DNA of 64,000 nt, taken from Pterois miles. Taxonomy: Eukaryota; Chordata; Actinopteri; Perciformes; Scorpaenidae. Positions within the stretch are counted from its first letter, which is position 1. The number at the start of each line of letters is the position of its first letter. Under the pieces are notes generated by a model. That model saw only the letters and a program-made list of their open reading frames with translations, had not been told where the DNA came from and made no database searches. The DNA lies in NCBI GenBank assembly GCA_947000775.1, contig CAMQGK010000299.1, positions 18,975,001 through 19,039,000 on the forward strand. The letters run 5' to 3'. Below, piece after piece: positions 23,706 to 35,469 of this stretch. Position numbers and translations under genes: made by a program.

Positions 23706-25624
23706 AGGGATGCTAATTTCGAAAAAAAAATCTTAACCAATAACCAACCCTTGTTAACCAATTATTAACCGTTAACCAACAAGATTAGTGCCTCGAATGC
23801 AGCGGTGCTCCAGCAGCAGTTCATGAGCCCAACAGACAACTGAGTCCACAGTTCACCATCAGGAGAGTTACTGTAGCAGCCACGACGCTGCGTTCACTGT
23901 CTTCAGTTCTTCAGGAGAGTTACTGTAGCAGCCACGGTGCTGCATTCACTGTCTCCAGTTCTTCAGGAGAGTTACTGTAGCAGCCACGGTGCTGCATTCA
24001 CTGTCTCCAGTTCTTCAGGAGAGATACTGTAGCAGCCACGACGCTGCGTTCACTGTCTTCAGTTCACCGTCAGGAGAGTTACTGTAACAGCCACGTTGCT
24101 GCGTTCACTGTCTCCAGTTCACCATCAGGAGAGTTACTGTAACGGCCACGGTGCTGCGTTCACTGTCTTCAGTTCTTCAGGAGAGTTACTGTAGCAGCCA
24201 CGGTGCTGCATTCACTGTTTCCAGTTCTTCAGGAGAGTTACTGTAGCAGCCACGGTGCTGCATTCACTGTCTCCAGTTCTTCAGGAGAGTTACTGTAGCA
24301 GCCACGGTGCTGCGTTCACTGTCTCCAGTTCTTCAGGAGAGATACTGTAGCAGCCACGGTGCTGCGTTCACTGTCTCCAGTTCTTCAGGAGAGATACTGT
24401 AGCAGCCACGGTGCTGCGTTCACTGTCTTCAGTTCACCGTCAGGAGAGTTACTGTAGCAGCCGCGGTGCTGCATTCACTGTCTCCAGTTCTTCAGGAGAG
24501 TTACTGTAGCAGCCACGGTGCTGCGTTCACTGTCTTCAGTCACCGTCAGGAGAGTTACTGTAGCAGCCGCGGTGCTGCATTCACTGTCTCCTGTTCTTCA
24601 GGAGAGTTACTGTAGCAGCCACGGTGCTGCGTTCACTGTCTTCAGTTCACCGTCAGGAGAGTTACTGTAGCAGCCGCGGTGCTGCATTCACTGTCTCCAG
24701 TTCTTCAGGAGAGTTACTGTAGCAGCCACGGTGCTGCGTTCACTGTCTTCAGTCACCGTCAGGAGAGTTACTGTAGCAGCCGCGATGCTGCATTCACTGT
24801 CTCCTGTTCTTCAGGAGAGTTACTGTAGCAGCCACGGTGCTGCGTTCACTGTCTTCAGTTCACCGTCAGGAGAGTTACTGTAGCAGCCACGGTGCTGCAT
24901 TCACTGTCTCCAGTTCTTTAGGAGAGATACTGTAGCAGCCACGGTGCTGCGTTCACTGTCTTCAGTCACCGTCAGGAGAGTTACTGTAGCAGCCGCGGTG
25001 CTGCATTCACTGTCTCCTGTTCTTCAGGAGAGTTACTGTAGCAGCCACGGTGCTGCATTCACTGTCTTCAGTTCTTCAGGAGAGTTACTGTAGCAGCCAA
25101 GGTGCTGCATTCACTGTCTCCAGTTCTTCAGGAGAGATACTGTAGCAGCCACGACGCTGCGTTCACTGTCTTCAGTTCACCGTCAGGAGAGTTACTGTAG
25201 CAGCCGCGGTGCTGCATTAACTGTCTCCAGTTCTTCAGGAGAGTTACTGTAGCAGCCACGGTGCTGCGTTCACTGTCTTCAGTCACCGTCAGGAGAGTTA
25301 CTGTAGCAGCCGCGGTGCTGCATTCACTGTCTCCTGTTCTTCAGGAGAGTTACTGTAGCAGCCACGGTGCTGCGTTCACTGTCTTCAGTTCACCGTCAGG
25401 AGAGTTACTGTAGCAGCCGCGGTGCTGCATTCACTGTCTCCAGTTCACCGTCAGGAGAGTTACTGTAACAGCCACGATGCTGCGTTCACTGTCTCCAGTT
25501 CGCCATCAGGAGAGTTACTGTAGCAGCCACGTTGCTGCGTTCACTGTCTCCAGTTCACCATCAGGAGAGTTACTGTAGCAGCCACGGTGCTGCGTTCACT
25601 GTCTCCAGTTCACCGTCAGGAGAA
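23706..25624. repeat. Minisatellite B array 2, about 34 units, with transposon-like left flank
   Basis: Same unit as array 1 but reversed: GTTCACTGTCTCCAGTTCAC / CGTCAGGAGAGTTACTGTAG / CAGCCACGGTGCTGC. Two unit lengths alternate, 55 (TTCACCGTCAGG) and 52 (TTCTTCAGG), in a partly regular higher-order pattern. The left flank 23706-23790 has the TAGGGATGCTAATTTCG end and AACCAATAACC repeats. Between fmnl1 and ccr10. Confidence 0.93.
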
Positions 25625-25784
25625 CTTCAAATAATTCCAATGTATTTAGAGAAGAAAAAAGTGTGAAGAGGTCAAAATCCAGCAGCACTTGTATTATGAA
25701 GTACAACTTTGTGGACAAACCAACATATTTCGGCCTGTGGTCTTCATTGGGGACATCATAAAACACTTTACACAGTAGGGCTAA

Positions 25785-26300
25785 CATTCATACCACTTTG
25801 TCGACTAATCAATTAGTTGGTTTAGTTGACGAACAGAATCAAACAAAAGCACAATTCTTTTATCAACTGGTAAAAATGGTTCAATTTAGCACCAAATCTG
25901 TGCAACTGGTGGTATCAACCAAAAAACTGCTGCAACAACTTACGAGACATGAGTGAGCATGGTGATGACCATGATCTAAACCTTTATACACTTCCAACAT
26001 TTACTTTAATCAATCGATGAAATATTTTTTTCTGATTGACTAGAACAACTTGACCCACAGAGCTGAGCTGCATCTCAAATTCATCAGATGATGTTCACTA
26101 CTTCTATGTGACATCTACTAATGACTTTTTAACGTCTTGGTGTCCTAATGTGGTATTTTGGGGGGATTATTGACCTTTTTTATCAATTGTTGAGTGATTT
26201 ACACCACTTCTATCTACTGATATCTTCTGTTGACCTGCTATCTCCCCTTAAAGACCCCCTGGACCCCCATAAAAGAAGACAAAAACAGGTCTGTTGTGGG
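25785..26300 (+). repeat. Dispersed repeat D, copy 1
   Basis: Shares a block with 38170-38560 in opposite orientation: AGCACCAAATCTGTGC, CTGCTGCAACAACTTA, TAATGTGGTATTTTGG, GACCCCCTGGACCCCC. Confidence 0.65.
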
Positions 26301-26689
26301 TCTCAGAGGGTTAAAAAGCATCTGCTAACAAATATTACCTTAGGAGATGTACAACTTTGAAACCATGAAGCCGTGTATTACCGTGTAGTACTATTTCTGT
26401 CACTGTTACTGGAACACAACGCCTCTGCATCACACTGACACCTAGTGGTCAAAACGTCCCATTACAGCAGGAGAGCTCTGCTCATTTCATACCTGAATAC
26501 ATACATTTTATGGTTTTATTTAAAAACTACAGATGAAATGAAGTCAATGAGAGCGTTGTTTACAAAATCATTTTAGTTATTTTGATATATTATTATCATA
26601 AATGTAAAAATAACCAGTGGGTGTTTTAAGGACATGTTTCCATACTGACAAGAGGGTTGTTTCATCTTCTTTAAGTCATTCATCTCTCT

Positions 26690-26818
26690 GTCTAATATAT
26701 ATATATATACATATATATATGTATATACATATATATGTATGTATGTATATATATATGTGTATGTATATATACATGTATATGTATATACATATACATATAT
26801 ATATATACACATATATAT

Positions 26819-26869
<51 letters not shown>

Positions 26870-26905
26870 TATACATATATATGTATATATACATATATAC
26901 AGTAT
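26690..26905. repeat. (TA)n / TATG compound microsatellite, about 210 bases
   Basis: ATATAC, TATG and ACAC variants around a pure TA core at 26828-26860. Six open frames of Tyr/Ile repeats here are artefacts. Confidence 0.95.
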
Positions 26906-27988
26906 ACACAGAGCGTGTTGCAACAAATGTGAAACTTGCACATTACAGCTGAACATTTCCACTAGATGGCTGATATTTTTAAAGTGCAATTTCAAGTACT
27001 AATACAACAAAAACTCCTTGAATCGTGGTCCACAACGCTGTCTTTGACTTTCAGTGACCAGGATTTCCCCTCTGTGTCGCAATTGCAGTTTGTGCATCAT
27101 AATGTATAATAGTCTCCTAAAATGTTTGCATTTGATTATTTAAATAATCAAATAATTCTTAAGCAAACTGCAGTCTATAAGATTAGAGTTTACTGTAAAT
27201 CTAGCCTGCTTACAATCATAAAAAGGAGTGCCACAAGGATCAATGTTTGGTCCACTGTTATTTACAATACATATAAATAACAGCTTACTCAGACTACAGC
27301 TGCTCACACAAAGATGGAAAAAGGCCAATTATTTCCAGACCTATTTATTAAAATGTTTGTTTTGCTGCCCCCAGTATTCTGGGACATGTATATAAAACCA
27401 CTCTTGCTGTGTCGCCAAATCAACCAGGACAGAAATCTCCCGGATTACCACTTTAACCTGGACATGAGCAGGCAAGCAGAGGACACAAGGTCAAAACAAA
27501 ATGCTTGATCGTCTGGTAAAGTATTGAGAAAACCACTATTCTGAAAGCAGATCTGTAATCTGTTTATAAAAGGCCAGTGCACTCGGAAATAAAAAAGCTT
27601 TAATATGTAGGTAAAAAATCTCCTGAATATCAAGTACTCATATCAGTAGCATGAAAGCTTTTAATGCGATTTCAGTTCCTTCAAATAAAAACATGCTTTA
27701 TGGCTGCAGATTAAGTTGTAGTTTGGGTTACGAAAATCTGACATCTGCTTTTTGTCACCTGATGGCTGAAACACAACTGGACTGGACAAATCAAATACAG
27801 TGTGACCAAATACTGTCTTTGTGACTGTTCTTGTCCATGTGACTAGAGCTGGGACTTTTTGAGTCTTGAGGTTTGCAACGAGTATTTAAAACTCATGACT
27901 GCAACTAAGCTCCACTGATTTTACTGTATCATCATATTTCAGCCAAAACACTCATATAAACATTTATTTTAACTAAAAGGCATAACAT
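26906..27988. other. Intergenic, nothing recognised
   Basis: Two 60-codon open frames without domains. A GTGCCACAAGGATCAATGTT TGG stretch near 27229 may be a reverse-transcriptase-type remnant (S-A-T-R-I-N-V) but is too short to call. Confidence 0.35.
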
Positions 27989-27989
27989 G

Positions 27990-28137
27990 GCATCATGTGA
28001 AACTAGAAAACCTGTGGAATCCACTGGTTCCAACCATATCATACTAGCCTGCCGGGAACAAGGTTAAATAACCAAACTTATACAAACTGGTGTGACCATA
28101 TTTAAAGAGCTCCCTTGACCTCTGACCTCAAGTGGAC
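27990..28137 (-). mobile_element. MITE family A, fragment
   Basis: GGCATCATGTGAAACTAGAA to CTCCCTTGACCTCTGACCTC in reverse orientation. Confidence 0.6.
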
Positions 28138-28139
28138 AG

Positions 28140-29155
28140 CACTGCCTTGTAACTACAAAACTGCTCAAAACTAAGTAAAGACCAAAATCTGACTAACTGT
28201 TGTAGAAACGCATAATTAATGTGACAACTAAAGCAAGAGAGCTATAGGTCTATTTAAAGCTACCAGGTGAGATAGCCATGGATAACCTTAGCTAAAGCTA
28301 AACCTGCATCTTGGAAATTTAGTTTGTTTTGTCTCCTAACTTTAACTATTTAAACATCAACACCTAAAGTTAATCTTGCAAGGCTTTCCCCAGTTTGCTG
28401 GTTCCCACTACCATTTTGAAGCCTTGAGCATTTTTGGCCATCGCTATCTTGGTTTTTTGTAACCAGAAGTGACACATGAGGGTGGAGCTAAGTACAATCG
28501 AACGCTGAATAAGACATTTTCAGGCAACCAAAAAGGTTCTAAGTAAATTTAATGAGCTGAAAACACAATTTATAAAAACATGGACAACACCCAGACGGGA
28601 CAACGCCGTGGTAGCGGCCTGTCACTCACAAGGTAGCCCCGCCCTAAAGCATTCGCTGCTTTATGGTCTGTTTGACTCTAAATGGGACCATAATTTACTA
28701 AATGAATGCTGTACTGAAGAAGACCTGAAACTAGCGACTGAGACCATAAACTCACGTTTACAGTGTTTACTGAGGTGATAAATACAGTGAGACGTAGGCT
28801 CATTTTCTCACAGACTTCTATACAACCAGAGGAGTCGCCCCCTGCTGGCTTTTAGAAAGAATGCAGGTTTAAGGCTCTTCAGCGTTGGCTTCACTTCTCA
28901 GACATGAAAGTTGTCCTGAATACAGAGAATTACAATAATCCAGACGTGACAAGATGAAAACATCGATGACTTTTTCAAGGTGAGCTTAAAATTAAAAAAA
29001 AAAGTTTGGATTGTTTTGACACATTTCAAACCAGCCTAACGATTATACACATATCTCAGCAACTCCATGCAATTTTTCAGTTCTTTGTTTCTGTATAATA
29101 CCTGTTCATTATGTATACTGTTGGGAAACATGTTAACAGTTAAAAGTGGACAGCA
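28140..29155. other. Intergenic, mostly unassigned
   Basis: 28870-29000 (TACAATAATCCAGACGTGAC) resembles the repeat at 29.58 kb (ACACTAGTCCAGATGAGTGG). The rest is unassigned. Confidence 0.35.
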
Positions 29156-29159
29156 AGTC

Positions 29160-29660
29160 AAGTCAAGTAAAATTTATTTCTGTAGCACATTTAAAACAAC
29201 ATGAGCTGACCAAAGTGCTTTACAGACATAGGCAGAATAAAAACAGGTCAACATAAAAGACAGATATAAAATCCATGTGTTACTGACTACTTAAAGCATT
29301 AAAAAAAAGGCCAGCTGGTATTCACAATTCAGGTACATTCAAAAGCCAAGGAAAAGAGGTGGGCCTTGAGCTTTGCTTTGAAAGACTCTGTAGAGGGGGC
29401 AGGTCTGATGTGGTCTGTGCCACAAACTGGGGCCCCCAACGGAGAAGTGAGAACTGAGCTTCCACAGAGCCTGACGGACGACCAGAAGACCCGAGTGATC
29501 TAGTTGGGGTGTAGGGAGTTACAAGGGCAGATAGGTAGGAGGGAACCCTGCAGCAGACTGACTGGCTCCCATGTAGAGGGAGTTACACTAGTCCAGATGA
29601 GTGGTGATAAAATAATGGATTACTTTTTCACAGTCTTGGGAAAATAAAAAGGGTTTTACT
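29160..29660. repeat. Dispersed teleost repeat downstream of ccr10
   Basis: AAATTTATTTCTGTAGCACA, GACCAAAGTGCTTTACAGAC, GAAAAGAGGTGGGCCTTGAG and GTTACACTAGTCCAGATGAG. A recurring fish retroelement-type unit; class unsure. It begins about 175 bases past the receptor stop, so it may form part of the 3' untranslated region. Confidence 0.5.
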
Positions 29661-29833
29661 TTTGCTCGGCTTCGCAGTTGGAAGAAGACGACTCTGACTA
29701 TGGAATTTATCGAACTTAAAATCAGATTCAAAAATCCTCCCAAGGTTTTTCTCATGAGGCTTCACACAGGATGACAGTGGGCCGAGCTTCTCATACAGAA
29801 TTACATACAGTTCACAGTCCACTCCATGAATGA

Positions 29834-30999
29834 TCATTTGACTCTTCCTGGAAACTGAAACTTGATGGGGGGTGCAGTATTGTAGCAACTGCGTTCGGGG
29901 GCTGTTGTGGAGCAAGCTGAGAGCACTGTGACAGATGCAGGACCAGGTGAGGAGATGGAGGTGGAGCTCACTGCCTGTGGCACCAGCCGGAGCCCACACC
30001 GGCAGCCCAAATCATGAACGAGCCTCGACACGTCGTTACGGAAGCGCACGCCTACCAAGGCGTACAGGATGGGGTTGAGGCAACAGCGGGTGTACGCCAA
30101 AGTGCAGGTGACGTACTCCAGCAGCAGATCGCAGAACTGCCCCGCCATTTTACGTGACAGCACCACCGTGTACGGCAGCTGGAACACCAGAAAAACCAGC
30201 ACCAGAGCCACCATCAGCTTCAAGGTGCGCTGCCGATGCCACTGCTTCCCCCGCCGGTGTGCGCTCCCTTCCCACAGGACTCGAGCTATCAGAGAGTAGC
30301 ATGTCATCATCACGAAGAAGGACAGGCAGAAGACAGCAATGATGGCTGCATTGGTGGCCATTTTGACTCTTCCGCTCTTTAGCATGCCGCAGTATGCTTC
30401 ACTCCCTTCCCCCGACACCCCAGAGTAGAGGATTTCAGGCAGGCTGAGGAGCACTGCAACGAGCCACACACCAACAGCCGCTACTTTCCCGCCGGTTAGT
30501 ATCTGAGTGCGCAGCCTGAGCATCTCCTGGGCTCGTGCCACCACCATATAGCGGTCTACGCTGATGCAGGCCAGCAGCAGGAGCCCGCTGTAGGTGTTGA
30601 TAGCGTAGCATGCACGCGTGGTCCTGCAGAGGGTAACACAGAAGATCCAACCCAGGTGAGTGTCGACGGCCTGCAATGGGAGCGTGAGGAGCAGGAGCAG
30701 GTCAGCCAGCGCCAGGTGGAACAGGAAGACGTCGGTCATGGAGCGAAGCCGGAGGCGGCGGTACAGAGCAAAGGTGGCAATCACCAGGCAGTTTCCCACC
30801 ACGCCCAGCAGGAAGATCAGGCAGAAAACACAAGTCTGGAACGTTTTGATGGTGAACTCCTGCTCCCCAGCCTCACAAAAGTCGGAGTCTGACTCATTGA
30901 AGTCTGTGCTGTTACTTATATTCCCGAAAGAGTAATTTGAAAAGTCATAGCTCTCATAATCAAAGTAGCCGACATCGTCAGGGACGCTGATCTCCATTG
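29834..30999 (-). CDS. ccr10: ccr10-like main coding exon (7TM body)
   Basis: Numbered from ATG 30997. The N-terminus is acidic with several Tyr (Y11, Y14, Y17, Y22; sulfation candidates) and N-glycosylation sequons NYS, NIS, NST, NES. Cys41 and Cys289 suit the N-terminus-ECL3 disulfide, Cys124 and Cys203 the TM3-ECL2 disulfide. TM1 is about 53-78. TM2 has the TLP motif (105-107). DRY is at 148-150, but DRYLAIV is altered to DRYMVVA. TM6 has QLPY (273-276) and TM7 NPILY (308-312). The tail has CRC at 332-334 (palmitoylation candidate) and is Ser/Thr-rich. Other open frames overlapping here are shadows. Confidence 0.93.
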
Positions 31000-33900
31000 C
31001 TGGTGGGGAAAAAATGAAGACTAGTGAATCATTTATCTGGAAATGAGAAGCATGATTTCAACGATGATGTCATCAACTTATCTGTTCATTATTTTAAAGA
31101 GGAGCCCTGTCTCCTCAAAATTATTTTTTTACCATGGAATCATGTTATATTAATCAGTAATTTAAAAATAATTGTTAGATTCATTGATAAAAAAAAAAAA
31201 ATGTAACTTTAGGTGCAGCCTCATTGTGATGCGTTCAAGCTCTCTTCACTAAAAGAGTATTAGGCGAAGGTAAATTATAACATTATGATGCATTTAAATG
31301 TAATCTTGTAAAATGTAATGTGTGGAGAGAAAGTTGAATAAATCCAGCTGTTTGAAGGAGATGTGTTCACAGCAATGTAAAACAGATAATAGAGAATTAT
31401 AACCTGTTTAACTTCCTAACGCTGTGTGTTTATTGTTTGGTTTTTACCACAGTATCTAACTGGTATCATGAATCTATAACTAAAACTCAAATCCTAATCA
31501 ACTGCACACAACTGGACTTTAAATTCATGTTTGGGCCAAAAAACAATCTCTATATACTGCACAATGAAAAGTTTCTGAGTCATTCTGGGCTTCTACAGTT
31601 GAACCATCTTGTGTGAGGACGTAAACTACATTATTAAAAACATGTAATGTTCTTACAGAGCTGATTTTGAGCAGAATGCTAAAGTCACGATATCAGGAAA
31701 TACTAACTCCCCCCACAATCAGGTTGAAACAGAGAGACCTGCAGCAGAGTTCCTCAGTTTGACTAAGCAGCTGTGATATTTCAGTCATTTTGCACTGGGT
31801 TGCGTGACTCTGGCACCCGGTCGTTGGTACAGGGGAAATCGTGGGTAGCTTGAACATCTCCAGATCAGTCAGTGTCGCGTGTTAACAGCCTTTATAGGCG
31901 GTTTCCACAATCACCCTTTCATCATTTCATCTTTCACTGTGCAACTGCTGAGACTACTCGCAATATTTATCACGCTCTTTTCTTTCAATATAGCTTTTTC
32001 AAACTTCTGAGTTTGATGGATGGAGGGAATATTATGGACTTCCCTTTAAAGGTAAGAGGAGCAACAGTATAAAGGAAACAATCACTTGTGAGCAGAGCAG
32101 CACTGAGATTTATCTGATATTTCTTTTATCAAAATATTTAATTACAATTAATCGCATTTAATATTTTCTTTGTTCAAAATGTGCCTTAAAGGAGATTTGT
32201 CATGTATTTAATACTCTAATCAACATGAATCTAACATGTATGTATAACATGAATGTATATAATTATTATTGGAAATCAATTAACAAAAAGTGACAAATGT
32301 CCAGAAACCCTCACAGGTTCTGACTTTAGCGTAAAAAATATGCTCACAACACAACGACCTCCGAAAGCTTCACTGCGTTCATGCTTTAAAGAAATTAGTG
32401 CCGTTCAAACAAATTTGGGTTAACGTGTTATTATCACGTTAACGCTGACGGCCCTAATTTCTTTACTTTCTTTTAGTCAGGACTAACTTTTAAATGTTCC
32501 TGTGACCAGGAAATAAACGGAGCTGGTTGTCAACAGCTGCATGTTTGTTCTTGACAAACAGTGAGATGTGACTAAACATGATTTTCTACTTCATGCTAAA
32601 CTATCATGAGCGGAGCAATACTTCAGTTTGCAGTTAACACATATTTTCCCTGAAGTTGAAAAGAAAATGCAGAATATTTGTTTGTATATTTCTGACCAGG
32701 TCATACTAGCAGGAACGAACCGAGGACGGTTTAAACGCTCCAAACTTATGCAAAAATCTTGGTGAGGAAAAACTGTAATGGCTGTTTTCAAAGGGGCCCC
32801 TCGTTCTCTGACCTCAAGATAGATGTGAATGTAAATGGGTTCTCTGGGCACCCACGAGTCTGAGGTGATTGTGGAAACTGCCTATAAAGGCTGTTAACAC
32901 GCGACACTGACTGATCTGGAGATGTTCAAGCTACCCACGATTTCCCCTGTACCAACGACGGGGTGCCAGAGTCACGCAACCCAGTGCAAAAAAGTGAAAT
33001 ATCACAGCTGCTTAGTCAAACTGAGGAACTCTGCTGCAGGTCTCTCTGTTTCAACCTGATTGTGGGGGGAGTTAGTATTTCCTGATATCGTGACTTCAGC
33101 ATTCTGCTCAAATCAGCTCTGTAAGAACATTACATGTTTTTAATAATGTGAATTGCATTTGAATGCATCTCAATAACATGAGTTTACCTTTGCCTAATGT
33201 GCAATTAATTGTGATTAACTTTGCACAATCATGATTAATTGTGATTAAATATCTGGATCGATTGACAGCCCTAGTACAGATAAGTAAAAGCTTTAGTCCT
33301 ATGTATTTTAAAGTCCGTTATAACTCTTTGCTCTCAGTTGCTTCTAAATCATATGTGCCTCCTAAATGCAGAAAGACAAAATGTATTAAACAGTCAATCA
33401 TTCAGCAATTCATAGTGGTATTGTAGTTGTGAGCGTTGTGTATCGTTAATTCCACCGTTACTTCTGTACTCGACTACGGAGAAGTTGTGTACTTTCACAC
33501 TTGTCTCCTGTTAAGTCAAGTCTCTTGTTACATTTACTAATTATTTATAAAGCCTAGTTTGACTCACATAATTGCTCTCTGTATCTCATGATGTTTATAA
33601 TATAAAATATTATATGCTATAATATATAAGCTCTGATATAGTTTCTTCCTCACTTCTCAAACTTGACGTATACAGTCTGTTCCTTCTGTTTGTGCTTTAA
33701 GACTAATTATAAGTTGTTTATAACTTTTCTAATGGGATGTATTTATTCTTGTTTCCTACTTGCGAATGCGTAACAAAATCACGGGGATAAAATAAATCTT
33801 TGGCAGTCCTTAATAATGTGGGCAACAGACAGCAGTGTCATGAAAATAAGTCATTTTCTGGTACGTTTATTAATTATTTCTTATGTTGGCGGTCTAAATT

Positions 33901-34811
33901 TTAAGATCTTGATTTACATTTAAAATAATTATTTTAGTATTTAAGAGTGTTCTGCTGTTTATATTGCCGACAACCCTGCAACTTTCCCTCCTGCTGTCTG
34001 TATATTAACGGAAGACAATATCAGAAAATTGCCATCAGGCTGAAAGTGACACGTCTGTTGTTGTGCAGTTTGAGTAGCAGCAGTTTGTATTTTGATCGTT
34101 TTTCACCGCTGTGTGTGACGCTGCTGTCAGGCTGTTGGCATGTGGCAGCTTTAAGATCACCAGCATCACATGCCAACGCAGCCAGTTTCACTTCTTCTTT
34201 TCATTGTTGCCATGATATTTTTTTCTCTCGTTGTTACATGCATGGGTTTTAATTCATTTTAATTCATTTTAGTTAATCCCACTTTTAACCTCCATAAATT
34301 TGACATATTTACAAACGTGTAAAAGGAGAAAAAGGATGTGAAAGGATTTTTGAGTCAATCACATGAATATGAGCCATGTATGGGGAAGACAGTTTAGCTT
34401 CTTCTTCATGATTTAATATCAATGAATGAAAATCAATTCAATACGTGCGAAGGCATGTGAATGGGAAATTCCAATACAATCTAAATTTATTTATAAAGCA
34501 CATTTAAAAACACTGACCAGAGTGCTACAGAGTTAAACATAAAAACAACATAATAAAACACTAAACACTAAAACTACCAACAGGACATTAAAATAATAAA
34601 AGCATTAAAATCAATAGGAAAGATAAAAAGATTAAAATAGGCAATGTCATGCCGAGCCAAAAGCCAACATGTAACATGTTGTTAACATGTAATATACCTG
34701 ACTTTTTGAATATTTGTACATTTCGGAAAGGGTATTTCTTATTTTCCTATTTGTCTATAATTATATTACTTAAATAATTTATTTAAGTTGACTATAGAAA
34801 CCTTTCAGCAA

Positions 34812-34847
<36 letters not shown>

Positions 34848-34965
34848 TATATATACATTATATATATACATTATATATACATTATATATATACTTTTTTA
34901 AATCCTAATTTCTATTTCAAAGCTGCCCAGACTTTCTTACCTGAGCTGTTTGAGGTGTTAATCAT
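29834..34965 (-). CDS. ccr10: CC chemokine receptor, CCR10-like, two coding exons (first exon proposed)
   Basis: Class A GPCR for CC chemokines at the plasma membrane, guiding leukocyte migration. Main exon 30999-29834 (387 codons from ATG 30997). An upstream coding exon 34965-34941 (M-I-N-T-S-N-S-S plus one base, donor TCAG|GTAAGA) joins the acceptor CCCCACCAG|CA at 30999 in frame through a GCA codon, giving 396 residues. The match to CCR10 lies in CRT at the base of TM3, LACIS-DRY followed by ARA, and QLPY in TM6; it is also close to CCR7 (FRND, DLGC after TM7). Location with ramp2 on one block, as on human 17q21, favours CCR10. Seven hydrophobic segments are clear. The first exon is an inference. 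Confidence 0.8.
31630..31915 (+). repeat. Inverted repeat E, left arm
   Basis: About 285 bases repeated in inverted orientation at 32863-33150 with roughly 97% identity by eye; I count eight or nine differences. Arm limits CATTATTAAAAACATGTAAT and CGGTTTCCACAATCACC. In the proposed ccr10 intron. Confidence 0.93.
32125..32458 (+). mobile_element. MITE family A, deleted copy with right terminus
   Basis: 5' part (AATCGCATTTAATATTTTCT, CTTAAAGGAGATTTGTCATG) joined to the 3' end TTATTATCACGTTAACGCTG ACGGCCCTA; the middle is missing. Lies between the two arms of inverted repeat E. Confidence 0.7.
32690..33276 (-). mobile_element. MITE family A, copy interrupted by the right arm of inverted repeat E
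   Basis: 32690-32862 carries GACCAGGTCATACTAGC to GGGTTCTCTGGGCACCCACG; the element resumes near 33190 and ends TCGATTGACAGCCCTAG at 33276. The inverted-repeat arm occupies the gap. Confidence 0.7.
32863..33150 (-). repeat. Inverted repeat E, right arm
   Basis: Reverse complement of 31630-31915; spacer about 950 bases. The arms would form a long hairpin in the pre-mRNA if the proposed ccr10 intron is real. Confidence 0.93.
33280..34485. other. Proposed ccr10 intron segment, nothing recognised
   Basis: AT-rich. A 101-codon open frame at 33947 has no domain. Confidence 0.4.
34490..34655. repeat. Dispersed repeat related to 12.5 and 29.2 kb
   Basis: AAATTTATTTATAAAGCACA and GACCAGAGTGCTACAGAG, then an A-rich body. 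Confidence 0.45.
34816..34905. repeat. (TA)n with TATATACATTA units
   Basis: About 90 bases of TA, the second half as repeated TATATACATTA, 36 bases from the proposed ccr10 first exon donor. Confidence 0.93.
34941..34965 (-). CDS. ccr10: Proposed ccr10 first coding exon (9 residues with the split codon)
   Basis: ATG at 34965, eight codons containing two N-glycosylation sequons (N-T-S, N-S-S), then a near-perfect donor CAG|GTAAGA. Phase 1 fits the acceptor two bases before the Met codon of the main exon. A short first coding exon is usual in CCR7/CCR10-type receptors. Without transcript data the main exon could instead start at its own ATG. Confidence 0.55.
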
Positions 34966-35469
34966 GTCCAAAATCAAGCTCTCCTCCTGAGTCTGAGGAG
35001 ATTTGAGGAGCTGCTACTCTTAAACACAAGCCTGCGGATTAAACCATAACCACCTCCAGCCAATGAAACCAGTTCTGTGTTTTGCTGACCTTGCCTTTGC
35101 CCTTTACCCCCCTGCTGGGTTAGTTGTTGGTTTGTATCACCAGGAGTCTCTGAAGGGCGTGACGAGGTTGACTCAGTGGGTGGCTTAGAGCTGTCATCTG
35201 AACTAAATCTGATCAACAAAAGTTTTATTTGCATTTGTTGCTGCCAGTCAGCAGATGTTTATCCATCATCATCTCTGCAACCATACTGTCGTCACTGCAA
35301 CCACACAGATTTTTGCAATTATAATCTGCATAAGTACATAGGTTTTTTAAATCCACAAATACATTTGATATACGGTACATTTCACCGGTGAGCGGTGTAC
35401 CACTGTCACCGGTGTCATGTTCGGCCACAACATGGATTTTGCAATACCGCTATTACAGGCAGATAGTCG

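Noticed and set aside
23810..25624. Regular repeats resembling a CRISPR array
   Set aside because: Contiguous minisatellite without unique spacers, in a vertebrate genome.
26573..27002. Several Tyr/Ile-rich frames on both strands
   Set aside because: Products of the TA/TATG microsatellite; no start context or homology.
30069..30935. Plus-strand frames opposite the chemokine receptor
   Set aside because: Antisense shadows of a clear 7TM coding exon.
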